NCBI GenBank assembly: GCA_905234535.1
Contig: CAJOII010000007.1
Location: 1 to 57,012 of the forward strand
Reading direction: 5' to 3'
Source of the DNA: an uncultured Ruminococcus sp.
Lineage (GTDB): Bacteria > Bacillota > Clostridia > Oscillospirales > Acutalibacteraceae
Length of the DNA: 57,012 bases
Positions 17,273 through 25,504 of this stretch are shown in pieces (within the stretch, counting starts at the first letter, position 1; every line of letters starts with the position of its first letter). The notes under the pieces were generated by a model that did not search any database, was not told the DNA's origin, and was given only the letters and a program-made list of their open reading frames with translations. Position numbers and translations under genes: made by a program.

Positions 17273-18289
17273 ATGAAGAAATATGGTATCATAGCTGTAC
17301 TTTTAACCATGTGCTTATTGTTTGCCGCCTGCGGTCAGACTACGAATACCAACAGCGCCGAAAAGCCAAAAGGAACAACAGCAGAAACACAATCAAGTGA
17401 AACACAAAACACATCAGAAACGGTTATAGATAAAGCAGACAGTACATCCAACTATCCTGCTTTTGATTTCAACGAGAAAACCGTAACCCTGAACAGCGGC
17501 TATAAAATGCCGATCTTAGGACTTGGTATGTTCTCACTCTCCGACAGCGTAGCGGAAAATTCCACCTATTGGGCGCTCAAGGCAGGCTTCCGCCTGATCG
17601 ACACCGCAAAAATTTACGGCAATGAGGCCGCCGTCGGCAGAGGCTTGCAGAGAGCCATCAATGAGGGCATTGTGAAGCGCGAGGATGTGTTCATCACCAC
17701 CAAAATGTGGACGTCGGACTTTTCAAACGGCGATGAAGCGATCAACGCTTCGCTTGAAAAGCTCGGCGTAGATTATATAGATCTGATGATCCTGCACCAC
17801 AGCCAGCCGTCAAACGACGTGGACGCGTACAAGGCGATGGAGCGCGCGGTAGCGGACGGCAAGCTGAAAAGTATCGGTCTTTCCAACTACTATGAACCGA
17901 GTGACTTTGACCGTGTCGTGAACGCGACGACGATCAAACCTGCGCTCTTGCAGAACGAAACACATCCGTATCATCAAAGCGGCAGAATGAAACAGCATAT
18001 CTCTCAATATGGTACTGTGCTCGAGAGCTGGTTTCCGCTCGGCGGCAGAGGCAATACGCAAACGCTTTTCAACGACAGCACAATCTCCGCGATCGCGCAG
18101 GCGCACGGCAAATCCTCGGCGCAGGTGATTATCCGCTGGCATTTACAGGCAGGCAACATCTGTATTCCCGGTTCTTCGAATGAGCAGCATATCATCGAGG
18201 ACTACAACGTTTGGGACTTTGAGTTGACCGATGACGAAATGGCGCAGATGACCGCACTTGAAAAAGATGAGCGCTTTGCGGATTATTAA
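17273..18289 (+). CDS. Lipoprotein aldo/keto reductase
   Basis: The N-terminus has a signal peptide with lipobox FAAC (Cys20) and a Thr/Ser-rich linker to about residue 60. The rest is a full AKR barrel: MPILGLGMFSL, catalytic Asp110 and Tyr115 (DTAKIYGNE), Lys144 (TTKMW) and His175 (LILHH-like segment). The C-terminal NADP-phosphate box is IPGSSNEQHIIEDYNVWDFELTDDEM. All four catalytic residues are present. Export of a nicotinamide-dependent enzyme is odd, because no cofactor is expected outside. Either the signal is real and cofactor is supplied, or it stays on the inner face. It is followed by a MATE gene after 11 bases. Confidence 0.8.
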   Translation: MKKYGIIAVLLTMCLLFAACGQTTNTNSAEKPKGTTAETQSSETQNTSETVIDKADSTSNYPAFDFNEKTVTLNSGYKMPILGLGMFSLSDSVAENSTYWALKAGFRLIDTAKIYGNEAAVGRGLQRAINEGIVKREDVFITTKMWTSDFSNGDEAINASLEKLGVDYIDLMILHHSQPSNDVDAYKAMERAVADGKLKSIGLSNYYEPSDFDRVVNATTIKPALLQNETHPYHQSGRMKQHISQYGTVLESWFPLGGRGNTQTLFNDSTISAIAQAHGKSSAQVIIRWHLQAGNICIPGSSNEQHIIEDYNVWDFELTDDEMAQMTALEKDERFADY

Positions 18290-18300
18290 GGATAAGAAAA

Positions 18301-19647
18301 GTGACAGAAACTAAAGAAAACATCATGGGGACAACGCCGGAGGGCAGGCTGTTGTTCAAGCTCGCTCTGCCGATGATCTTCTCGGTATTAGTTTCCTCAT
18401 TATACAACGTTGTCGACAGTATCTTTGTCGGCACCATCGGACAGGAAGCGCTGACGGCGATCTCGCTCGGCGCTCCTGCCTCGTCATTGATGGTCGAGCT
18501 GTCCTTCGGTGTGGCGATTGGCGTGAACGCCCTGCTGTCGCGCAAGCTCGGTGAAAAGGACAACGAGGGCGTGAGCAAGGCGGCAGGACAAGGCTTTTTG
18601 CTCATCGGCGTCGTCTATCTCATATTCCTGCTGTTCGGACTGTTCGGCGTGAGAGCGTTCTATCAGATCCAGACGAGTGATGAAACGATCGTCTCGCTCG
18701 GCATGGAGTACACTACGATCGTGACGACCTGCTCCTTTGGCTTGATGCTGCAAACCATCTGCGAACGCTTGCTTTCCTCGACAGGCAGAACCAACGGTTC
18801 TATGGCGGTACTGCTGACGGGCGCCATCACTAATATGATCCTTGACCCGATCCTGATCTTTGGCTGGCTCGGCTTGCCGAAGATGGGCATGAGCGGCGCG
18901 GCGATCGCTACCGTGATCGGCCAGTGCGCGGCAGGAGCGGTCGGCTTGATCTTGAACATTAAACGCAACAAGGAGATCCGATTCAAGGCGAAAGCGTTTA
19001 TCCCCGATCTCAAAATGATGAAGGAGATCATGGCCGTCACCATTCCCACAACGCTGACATATTCGATCAATTCCATCCTTGTATTCGGCATGAATCAGGT
19101 GCTCGTCGGGCTGTCGCTCGCGGCTCCTGCGGTCTATGTCATCTACAACCGCGTGCGTAGCTTTGTCGCTCTGCCGGTGTGGGGTATCCGCAACACCATC
19201 ATCTCGGTCGTCGCCTACAATATGGGCGCCGGATACAAGGACAGAGTACGCAATTTTATCCGAATTTCCACGATTGCGAGCGCGATTATCATGGTGATCG
19301 GTACGGTACTGTATGAGGCGATTCCCGGCGTCCTGCTCCGCATTTTCTCGGCAAGTGATGAAATGCTCGCGATCGGCGTTCCTGCCTTTCGCATCATCGG
19401 CATCACGCTGATCATCTCGGGCATGACGATCATGATGAGCGGCATTTTTCAGGCGATGCAGAACAGCGGCAAGGCGCTTGCCGTCAGCATTGTACAGGCA
19501 GTCGCATTGGTTGGCAGCGCGGCTTTGCTCGCTTTCAGCGGAAGCATTACGCTCGTCTGGTTTTCGTTCCCGATCTCAGAGATCGTGATCTTTATCCTGA
19601 GTCTTGTTTTTCTGCGATCCATTTACAGAAAACATCTTGCGGATTAA
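18301..19647 (+). CDS. MATE-family multidrug efflux transporter
   Basis: This 448-residue protein has about twelve hydrophobic segments and two-fold repeat organisation. The N-terminal box LPMIFSVLVSSLYNVVDSIFVGTIGQEALTAISLGAP is diagnostic of MATE (NorM/DinF/VmrA-like) exporters. It would use an ion gradient to export organic cations or other toxic compounds. The start is GTG at 18301 with AAGGAT upstream. It lies directly behind the aldo/keto reductase and before a TetR gene, a layout common for regulated efflux. Confidence 0.9.
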   Translation: MTETKENIMGTTPEGRLLFKLALPMIFSVLVSSLYNVVDSIFVGTIGQEALTAISLGAPASSLMVELSFGVAIGVNALLSRKLGEKDNEGVSKAAGQGFLLIGVVYLIFLLFGLFGVRAFYQIQTSDETIVSLGMEYTTIVTTCSFGLMLQTICERLLSSTGRTNGSMAVLLTGAITNMILDPILIFGWLGLPKMGMSGAAIATVIGQCAAGAVGLILNIKRNKEIRFKAKAFIPDLKMMKEIMAVTIPTTLTYSINSILVFGMNQVLVGLSLAAPAVYVIYNRVRSFVALPVWGIRNTIISVVAYNMGAGYKDRVRNFIRISTIASAIIMVIGTVLYEAIPGVLLRIFSASDEMLAIGVPAFRIIGITLIISGMTIMMSGIFQAMQNSGKALAVSIVQAVALVGSAALLAFSGSITLVWFSFPISEIVIFILSLVFLRSIYRKHLAD

Positions 19648-19665
19648 ACGCTTATCTGGTAATAT

Positions 19666-19679
19666 GTAACTAAGGTTAC
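19666..19679. promoter_or_regulatory. Candidate TetR operator (GTAAC-TAAG-GTTAC)
   Basis: A perfect five-base inverted repeat with four-base spacer sits between the MATE stop and the TetR start, 16 bases before the TetR ATG. Position and symmetry suit autoregulation; no promoter was assigned with confidence. Confidence 0.45.
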
Positions 19680-19695
19680 TTAAAGGAGCATGGAT

Positions 19696-20265
19696 ATGAT
19701 ACTGACAGGAAAAGAAGATCTGAGGATTGTCAAAACGATCGAAGCCATCAAGAGCGCGTTTGAAGCGCTGATCTGTGAAAAGGACTACGAGAAGATCACC
19801 GTCAAGGAGCTTTGCGACCGTGCGAAGATCAACAAAAAGACCTTTTATCATTACTATGAAACGCTGGATATGCTGCTTGCGGAAATGCAGGAGGAACTAT
19901 CCGCAGGATTTCTGGAGCGCGTGAAGGACTACGCGCTGCCCGATGATCTCGACAAGGTAAACCGCGAGTTTTTCCTCTACGCGTCCGAACAGGGCCTTGC
20001 TTATGAGAAGATCACCTGCGGCGGAACATATCACGCAATCCGCGACGAAATGACGGATAAGGTCAACGATACCGCCTGGAGCAAGTCGAAGAAATATCAA
20101 AAGCTCAATAATTATGAGAAAAAAGTCCTGATGGGCTTTATCAACAACGCCGTGCTGAATGCCTACCGCGAATGGGTTCAGGACGGAAAGAAAATCCCGA
20201 TGGACGAAGTGATTGAGATCACCAACAAGCTCGTCCTCGGCGGCGTGAAAGGATTCTTTAGATGA
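19696..20265 (+). CDS. TetR/AcrR-family transcriptional regulator
   Basis: This protein of about 189 residues has the TetR DNA-binding domain at the N-terminus: IEAIKSAFEALICEKDYEKITVKELCDRAKINKKTFYHYYETLDMLL, containing the helix-turn-helix and the conserved FYxYY. The C-terminal ligand domain is family-specific; its C-terminal part resembles the TetR_C of the DhaS-like branch. The second ATG (19696) is favoured because GGAG is seven bases before it and would be too close to the ATG at 19690. Its stop overlaps the next start by four bases. It probably controls itself, the following reductase and perhaps the efflux gene. Confidence 0.85.
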   Translation: MILTGKEDLRIVKTIEAIKSAFEALICEKDYEKITVKELCDRAKINKKTFYHYYETLDMLLAEMQEELSAGFLERVKDYALPDDLDKVNREFFLYASEQGLAYEKITCGGTYHAIRDEMTDKVNDTAWSKSKKYQKLNNYEKKVLMGFINNAVLNAYREWVQDGKKIPMDEVIEITNKLVLGGVKGFFR

Positions 20266-21233
20266 AAACAAGATTTTTAAGAGATATTGAGGTATCGGAA
20301 GTCGGCATGGGCTGTATGGCGTTCTCGCACGGCTACGGCAAGATCCCCGATGAAGGCTATAGCATAGAAGCCATCCGCAACGCCTACGATCACGGCTGTA
20401 CCTTTTTTGATACAGCAGAGGTCTACAGCCCGAATCTCAGCGGTATCGGACACAATGAGCGTATCGTCGGCAAAGCGCTGGAGCCGTTCAGAAATTATGT
20501 GGTGATCGCGACAAAGCTGTTTGTCGACAGCTCTGCTGTAAGGCGTTCGGGGTCTGTCTACCACGCGGTGCGCGATCATCTCGAAGCCTCGATGGACAGG
20601 CTGAGAACCGATATGATCGATCTTTACTATCTGCACCGTCAAAGCAATATCAGTGTCGAGAATATCGCCGAGGCGATGGGACGTCTGATCGATGACGGCA
20701 TGATCCGCGGCTGGGGACTCTCTCAGGTGGACGTCGATATCATTGACCGCGCGCAGAGGGTCACGCCGCTTTCCGCAATCCAGAACATCTACTCGATGGT
20801 AGAGCGTGATGTAGAGAAGGCTGTCGCTCCGTACTGCCTCGAGAACAATATCGGCATCGTTCCGTTCTCGCCGATTGCAAGCGGACTGCTCTCTGGCAAG
20901 ATTACGCCGCAGACGCAGTTTGAGCGCAACGACGACGTCCGCAACTGGGTGCCGCAGCTCTCACGCAGAAACATAAAAGGCAATCAACCGATCGTCGAAA
21001 TGCTAAAAGATTTTGCCGAGCAAAAGAACGCCACGCCTGCGCAGATTTTACTCGCGTGGATGCTGTACAAATACCCGAACGTCGTTCCGATCCCCGGCTC
21101 CAAGAACAAGGAGCGCATCGTCGAGAATCTGAACGCGTCACAGGTCGAGATGACCGACGCTGAGTTTACCGCTCTCGAAAACGCTCTCAATCAACACAAG
21201 GTCTACGGACACCGCGGCTTCGGCGGATTCTAA
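20262..21233 (+). CDS. Aldo/keto reductase, cytoplasmic
   Basis: This 323-residue AKR barrel has no export signal. Catalytic residues are in place: Asp50 and Tyr55 in DTAEVYSP, Lys85 in ATKLF, and His in LYYLHRQ. The C-terminal cofactor box VPIPGSKNKERIVENLNAS is typical of the AKR11/12-like or YhdN/PdxI-type branch. Start overlaps the TetR stop by four bases, so the pair is cotranscribed. It probably reduces reactive aldehydes or quinone-like compounds, and its pairing with TetR suggests induction by such compounds. Confidence 0.85.
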   Translation: MKTRFLRDIEVSEVGMGCMAFSHGYGKIPDEGYSIEAIRNAYDHGCTFFDTAEVYSPNLSGIGHNERIVGKALEPFRNYVVIATKLFVDSSAVRRSGSVYHAVRDHLEASMDRLRTDMIDLYYLHRQSNISVENIAEAMGRLIDDGMIRGWGLSQVDVDIIDRAQRVTPLSAIQNIYSMVERDVEKAVAPYCLENNIGIVPFSPIASGLLSGKITPQTQFERNDDVRNWVPQLSRRNIKGNQPIVEMLKDFAEQKNATPAQILLAWMLYKYPNVVPIPGSKNKERIVENLNASQVEMTDAEFTALENALNQHKVYGHRGFGGF

Positions 21234-21296
21234 AAATGTCTGGACTTTCCGCTCAATTTGTAGTATTGTGTGTTGCTTGGAAAGGAGGCGTACACA

Positions 21297-21566
21297 ATGA
21301 CTACGCTTGAAAATCTCTATTACGGCAACATTGCTCCGCATGAATATGAAGTGGAGCGCGGCAGTGAGTATGACATAACTGCAAAATTGGTAATTCGCCA
21401 TGAGCAGGAGTTATCCGCAACGCTGACGGAGCAGCAGAAAAATATACTTGAAAAAATCAAAGACAACCACACAGAGTTGATGAGCCTCGGCGAACGCAAT
21501 GCGTTTTGCCGGGGTTTCTCTTTGGCTGTCAGACTTCTGACAGAAGCCATGAGTTTCAAAAGCTAA
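21297..21566 (+). CDS. DUF6809-like small protein
   Basis: This protein of about 89 residues begins MTTLENLYYGNIAPHEYEVERGSEYD. It has a central helix TLTEQQKNILEKIKDNHTELMSLGE and ends in FCRGFSLAVRLLTEAM, matching the DUF6809 pattern common in clostridial integrative elements. The start at 21297 is set by AAAGGAGG nine bases upstream; the frame extends to 21270 without a site. Function is unknown. It begins a short remnant region (to 22.2 kb) rather than belonging to the reductase operon. Confidence 0.65.
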   Translation: MTTLENLYYGNIAPHEYEVERGSEYDITAKLVIRHEQELSATLTEQQKNILEKIKDNHTELMSLGERNAFCRGFSLAVRLLTEAMSFKS

Positions 21567-21772
21567 CGCGCGAAAATTTGCCATGTGACGCGAAAAAAAG
21601 CTCGCAGTCGTACTCGAAGTCACGAAACAAAGCCCACACAGCCGATTTATCGCGGTCTGTGGACGCAGAAAAGGCACAGGCTTAGAGTTCATTGAGATTC
21701 TTAGCTTGTGCCTTTATTGTTGTTAGTTCCATCGGTCAAAATCTGATACGCTATAATCAAAGAATACCGAAT

Positions 21773-21964
21773 TTATTTTTCCTTCCTCTTTCTGTTGGGA
21801 AAACAGCCTTCGAGCCAGTCGATGTACTCCTCGGTAGTTATCTTTCCGGCGGAACACTCGTCACGCTTGACGAGCGCTTCGTATTTCCACTTCTTGAAAT
21901 CAGCTTCCTTTATTTGCCGCACCTTAACCCGTGCGGCATAACGTTTATAATACTTACTGTACAA
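21773..21964 (-). pseudogene. Remnant: C-terminal piece of an element-associated protein
   Basis: A 63-codon frame reads YSKYYKRYAARVKVRQIKEADFKKWKYEALVKRDECSAGKITTEEYIDWLEG and stops at 21773. It looks like the C-terminal helical end found on larger proteins of clostridial mobile elements. It begins with TTG, has no ribosome site, and upstream in frame it runs straight into a perfect 16-bp palindrome (21966-22000) and then a stop. I read it as a truncated leftover. Bases 21567-21772 between this and the DUF6809-like gene contain nothing I can name. Confidence 0.45.
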
Positions 21965-21965
21965 G

Positions 21966-22000
21966 GGCTGAATCTGTTCGATGTTCGAACAGATTCAGCC
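21966..22000. repeat. Perfect 16-bp inverted repeat, 3-base loop
   Basis: GGCTGAATCTGTTCGA at 21966-21981 and its exact complement at 21985-22000 flank TGT. There is no T run on either side, so it is not a standard terminator. It could be a recombinase or integrase binding site, or a strong operator, at the edge of the remnant frame. Confidence 0.7.
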
Positions 22001-22054
22001 GCACATTTCTATCGATTTGTCAAGTCTTTTTACTAAAATTTTAAAATAATCTTC

Positions 22055-22135
22055 AAAAAAATACCCCGTACCCTTATTTGAGTACGAGGTATTACTCGTT
22101 GTTGTCTTAACTTAATGATATTGCCTTCTTATGTT
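22055..22135 (-). ncRNA. Candidate orphan small RNA of ~80 nt
   Basis: On the minus strand a promoter (TTGTTT at 22165-22170, TATAAT at 22142-22147, 17-base spacer) is followed within 80 bases by a hairpin terminator. Its arms are 22083-22092 and 22062-22071 and its T7 run is at 22055-22061. No ORF of useful length with a ribosome site lies between. It may be a small RNA or an attenuated leader whose gene has been lost. Confidence 0.4.
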
Positions 22136-22159
22136 GCTTATATTATAATTCAATGTTCA

Positions 22160-22226
22160 GAAAAAAACAACGGGCAAATTTACTCCAAAAGTGAGATAAG
22201 CAACCCTTTGCAGAAAAGAGTTGCTT
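22160..22226 (-). repeat. ~66-bp dispersed repeat, copy 2 (inverted)
   Basis: This is the inverted match of 16617-16682. It carries the hairpin terminator for the ABC permease gene that ends at 22276 and the -35 box of the minus-strand promoter described at 22055-22135. Confidence 0.75.
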
Positions 22227-22275
22227 TTTCCTCATACACATTTACATGTGGACCATAAAGAAAGCATTTAATAAC

Positions 22276-23145
22276 TTACACCAAACTCGATTTTTTCAAA
22301 ATCATATTGCTGACCGCGCCGAGAGCGACGGAGAAGATTGCGCCGCCTACAAGGGTCATACCTACGTTAACGACGGTGGAATCCAGCGGCGTCATCATCG
22401 GGATCATCATGAAGAGCAGCATACCGAGGAACAGTGAGAGCAGGATTGACATCCATGCACGGTGCTTGCCGATCACGCTCATAATCAGGAAGATTGCGAC
22501 AAACACGGACATCAGGAATATTTTTGCGAGCATACACATCACGAGTCCGCTCACTCCTGCCGCGCCCAAATCAAAGGACAGTCCTGCGACAGAGCCGCCG
22601 ATCACAGCACCGACAAAGAAGCAAATCAGGAACATAGCTCCCGCAATGAAGCCGACGATGGTTTTGGAGGCGACATAGTCGGTCTTTCTCGCTCTGACGG
22701 TAAACAGGTTCTTTGCGTAGCCGCTGCGGAAGTCCTCAGAAACAAACAGGCACACGAACACGCCCGCCATAAAGTAAAGCAGATTGATGTTGCACATCGC
22801 CGTCATATCCATATTCATGCCCATCGCGGCAGCGCCGCCTGCCATGTCAGCATCGGCGGCAGGAGCCGCCATCGAAAACATATTGCCACCCTCTGAAGCG
22901 ATAATCTGCCATGTGTTGGTGAACATATCCATAGTAGTTTGCGCGCCGGTCTGCGGGTTGTCAATCGTTGTTCCCGCGGTCATCGTTGTCATAACGAGTA
23001 TTAGGATCGGCATAGCGAAGGCGATACCGCACATGATATAGAACAGCGGCGTGGTGAACATCCTGCGGGAGTCTACGCGCAACATACTGTTCAGCCGTTT
23101 TGCAAAGCTCTTTGAAATGAACCGGTTATCTCTTGTACGCGTCAT
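22276..23145 (-). CDS. ABC exporter permease (ABC-2 type)
   Basis: This 289-residue protein has six predicted membrane segments. The first follows a basic N-terminus (RRMFTTPLFYIMCGIAFAMPILILVMTTM). A long external loop rich in Ala/Met/Gly/Asp runs from about residue 60 to 118, and five further hydrophobic segments fill the C-terminal half. The cytoplasmic SEDFRSGYAKNLFTVRARKTDYVASK segment is typical of ABC-2 permeases of the bacteriocin/antibiotic exporter kind. It overlaps the ATPase gene by 20 bases. Substrate unknown; the Met-rich loop is unusual. Confidence 0.8.
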   Translation of the reverse strand: MTRTRDNRFISKSFAKRLNSMLRVDSRRMFTTPLFYIMCGIAFAMPILILVMTTMTAGTTIDNPQTGAQTTMDMFTNTWQIIASEGGNMFSMAAPAADADMAGGAAAMGMNMDMTAMCNINLLYFMAGVFVCLFVSEDFRSGYAKNLFTVRARKTDYVASKTIVGFIAGAMFLICFFVGAVIGGSVAGLSFDLGAAGVSGLVMCMLAKIFLMSVFVAIFLIMSVIGKHRAWMSILLSLFLGMLLFMMIPMMTPLDSTVVNVGMTLVGGAIFSVALGAVSNMILKKSSLV

Positions 23146-24061
23146 ACGCTTTGCCCTCCTTGTGCATCAGGTCAATATAATATTCTTCCAGACTGATTTT
23201 TGCGGTTTTGATTTCGCTGACGGTGATTCCGTTCTGATAAAGAAATTGCACCGCGTCTTCGGGTGTTGTCATATCATAGATACGCAGCCAGTCGGCTTCA
23301 TCTTCATCCACGCGCTCGTATCTGCTTTGCAGGATACGGTAGGCACTGTGCATATCCCGCGTTTTCAGCGCAATATAGGTGCGGCAGTCGCGCTCCAATT
23401 CTTCTGCGGTCATCTCGGCGATCATCCTGCCCTTGCGGATGATACCGTAGTGGGTGGCGATCTTCTCCAGCTCGCCGAGGATGTGGGACGAGATCAGCAC
23501 CGTACAGCCGTGGTTCTGCGTCAGGTCGGTCAGCACCTCGCGCATGATGCGCATACCGTCCGCGTCCAAACCGTTGATTGGCTCATCAAGGACGAGCAGA
23601 GCGGGGTCGCCGGGGTCGCCGAGCAGCGCCATAGCGATACCGATACGCTGCTTCATACCGAGGGAACAGTTCTTGAATTTATTGGAGGCGGCGCCCTCCA
23701 TGTGAACGAGCTTTAACACTCTGGAGATCTCCTGCTTCGGATTTTCGATACACAGGTTAGCTGCCTGAATCAACATATTATTCCATACGCTGATATTCGG
23801 AAAACAGCCGGGCGCTTCAATCAATACGCCGATTTTAGAGCGCACATCGGGATTTGTGTAGTCCCTGCCGAACAGCTTGATACTGCCGCCGTCCTTTTGA
23901 ATCAGACCGCAAAGCATCTTTTCGGTCGTAGATTTACCGGAGCCGTTTTCGCCGATAAAGCCGTAGATCGCACCTTGCGGAACAGTCATATTTAAATTTG
24001 ATACGGCGTGCTTTCTGCCAAAATGTTTATTCAAGCCTTTGATTTCAATCGCGTTCATCAT
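23126..24061 (-). CDS. ABC transporter ATP-binding protein
   Basis: This 311-residue ABC ATPase has Walker A GENGSGKST at residues 37-45, signature LGMKQR and Walker B ALLVLDEP followed by NGLD. An H-loop lies in ISSHILGELEKIATHYGII. A C-terminal extension of about 80 residues is typical of exporters of the bacitracin/lantibiotic-immunity (BcrA-like) group. A GDP-GDP duplication precedes Walker B. It would power the permease encoded by the overlapping gene downstream and the truncated one upstream. Confidence 0.9.
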   Translation of the reverse strand: MMNAIEIKGLNKHFGRKHAVSNLNMTVPQGAIYGFIGENGSGKSTTEKMLCGLIQKDGGSIKLFGRDYTNPDVRSKIGVLIEAPGCFPNISVWNNMLIQAANLCIENPKQEISRVLKLVHMEGAASNKFKNCSLGMKQRIGIAMALLGDPGDPALLVLDEPINGLDADGMRIMREVLTDLTQNHGCTVLISSHILGELEKIATHYGIIRKGRMIAEMTAEELERDCRTYIALKTRDMHSAYRILQSRYERVDEDEADWLRIYDMTTPEDAVQFLYQNGITVSEIKTAKISLEEYYIDLMHKEGKAYDAYKR

Positions 24062-24069
24062 ATTTCTCC

Positions 24070-24456
24070 TTAATACACGTCGCTGTTAGCGAGTACAGCC
24101 GTGCCGAGTATGTTATAAATCAACGTCCAAGCGACAGACACAGCCGCGCAAGTCAGCAGTGTGCCGATGTTGCTCGACAGACACGCGTTGACCGACGAGC
24201 CGTACAGGAAGATGTTTAGAGCGGAGTTGTTGCCGAGCAGCGCCGCCGCGCCGATGATTGGAATTCCCGTGCCGATGAAGAAGCTCGACGCGATTGAGAT
24301 ACCGAAATATCTTCTGAATACCACGTTGAGGAAGGTGTACATACTTGCCCAGCCGAGGCTCATTACGAGCTTTCCGAGAATCGCAATAATAAGTGAGCCT
24401 ATGTTGACTTCCATAGATGCGCCCGTAATGATTCCTGCGCCGGCTCCTGCAATCAA
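24070..24456 (-). pseudogene. ABC-2 permease, N-terminus missing
   Basis: This frame encodes the last ~128 residues of a membrane permease: four hydrophobic segments and the end ILGTAVLANSDVY. It would have been the second permease subunit of the exporter. The frame has no ribosome site; upstream it continues only about 10 codons (about 20 to an in-frame stop) before the sequence changes character at about 24470, where a structured non-coding segment begins. The 5' part of the gene is gone, so the exporter probably lacks one subunit and may have lost its promoter. Confidence 0.75.
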
Positions 24457-24471
24457 ATATCTTTTCGACTC

Positions 24472-24773
24472 AACCGGTAGGGCGCAACCCTATCGGAGGC
24501 GATGACAGCTAAAGGTAATAATGATACTTCTGCCCAGTCCTAAGGTCGAGCGAGATAAAACCGTCACAGCCAAGGAGGGCAGCTCCGGGAGATCCTCGGA
24601 GGGGTGAGAGTCCCATGAGGCTAAATGCATAGCCGGTTGATACGTTCCTTGGCACAGGGGCATCGGGGATAAAAATGTGCGCTATAGATTGATACTTTAT
24701 TGATCTGCCGATTGTTTTGAGACATCCATAAGAGAAAGCAATCAGAAAGAAACAGTCGGCAGATTCTTTTTTT
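24472..24773 (+). ncRNA. Structured non-coding RNA with intrinsic terminator, family unknown
   Basis: No ORF is present but folding is dense. CCGGTAGGG/CCCTATCGG forms a hairpin (24474-24496). GGC-GA-TGAC at 24498-24506 can pair with GTCA-CA-GCC at 24563-24571. GCCAAGGA at 24569-24576 pairs exactly with TCCTTGGC at 24646-24653 and encloses several hairpins, including GGGG-TGAGAG-TCCC and GGCTA/TAGCC. It ends in a 15-bp stem (24703-24717 with 24750-24764, one G.U) followed by T7, a clear terminator 38 bases before the next gene. It could be a large ornate-type RNA, a group II intron fragment or a cis-regulator. Confidence 0.6.
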
Positions 24774-24810
24774 ACACGAAATTACAAAACAAACGAGAGG
24801 AAGTGATCCT

Positions 24811-25485
24811 ATGTATTTTACGAAAACAAGAGAACTGAATAAATACGAGAAGATGATGAAGAGGACGCCGGATATCGGAAGCAAACGAGCTGAAGAGGAA
24901 ATGCCGTCATGTACAAAGTGTCTGAATAAAAATTTACCCATTATCAGATGCAGGAATTGCAGATGTCGTAATATCGCAACGAGAGCATGGAATACCGGTA
25001 GAACTACAAAGGAATGGCTGGAGCGAGGTTTAACCCAAATAACTTATGTTCCGTTTGCAGAGAGGCTCAAGAGTGTCTTAGCGTCTTTCAACGGAAACCG
25101 AAGATACTTCCACAATTGGCATGAACTCGCTTTCAAAAGCGCAGTCAACCACTACAGCTTGAGAGACGATCAGGTTGGTAAGCTTGCGAGTGTATATGCA
25201 CTGTCCATTCAGCCCGAACTGATGAAGAAGGTATATGTTTTATCAGATAGGATCATTCCTTTTAACGCAAAGCTGACTTTCAAAGAAAAGAAAACACTGG
25301 AATTTGCAAACCAGTTACTGGATCCTAAAGCAAAACTCCAATTAGGATGGGTTTCAAATGATTTGATGTTTTCAGAGGCTGAATTCATTTGCCTTTGTAA
25401 TGCAATCCTGATTAGGGATTACGGTATGGCAGTAATACGAGAAAGATTAGAGCCGGGTAGACAATATATCCGAATCCCTTGTTGA
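24811..25485 (+). CDS. Cys-cluster protein, DUF6075-like C-terminal half
   Basis: This 224-residue protein has a cysteine cluster near residues 34-54 (CTKCLNKNLPIIRCRNCRCR), probably a zinc site, after a KYEKMMKRTPDI segment. The C-terminal half (HNWHELAFKSAVNHYSLRDDQVGKLASVYALS ... FICLCNAILIRDYG) resembles DUF6075-type proteins of clostridial elements and is paralogous to the gene at 25706. AGAGGAAGTGAT precedes the ATG. It is the first gene of a packed operon reaching 29190 and follows the terminator of the structured RNA. Function unknown. Confidence 0.6.
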   Translation: MYFTKTRELNKYEKMMKRTPDIGSKRAEEEMPSCTKCLNKNLPIIRCRNCRCRNIATRAWNTGRTTKEWLERGLTQITYVPFAERLKSVLASFNGNRRYFHNWHELAFKSAVNHYSLRDDQVGKLASVYALSIQPELMKKVYVLSDRIIPFNAKLTFKEKKTLEFANQLLDPKAKLQLGWVSNDLMFSEAEFICLCNAILIRDYGMAVIRERLEPGRQYIRIPC

Positions 25486-25504
25486 TTACCGGAAGGAGAA
25501 GGAA

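Noticed and set aside
24472..24676. Group II intron (GGGGTGAGAGTCCC-type hairpin looks like a domain I element)
   Set aside because: No domain V/VI-like GAGCCGUAU...ACGGUUC hairpin and no reverse transcriptase were found, so it was left as an unidentified structured RNA with this as an alternative.
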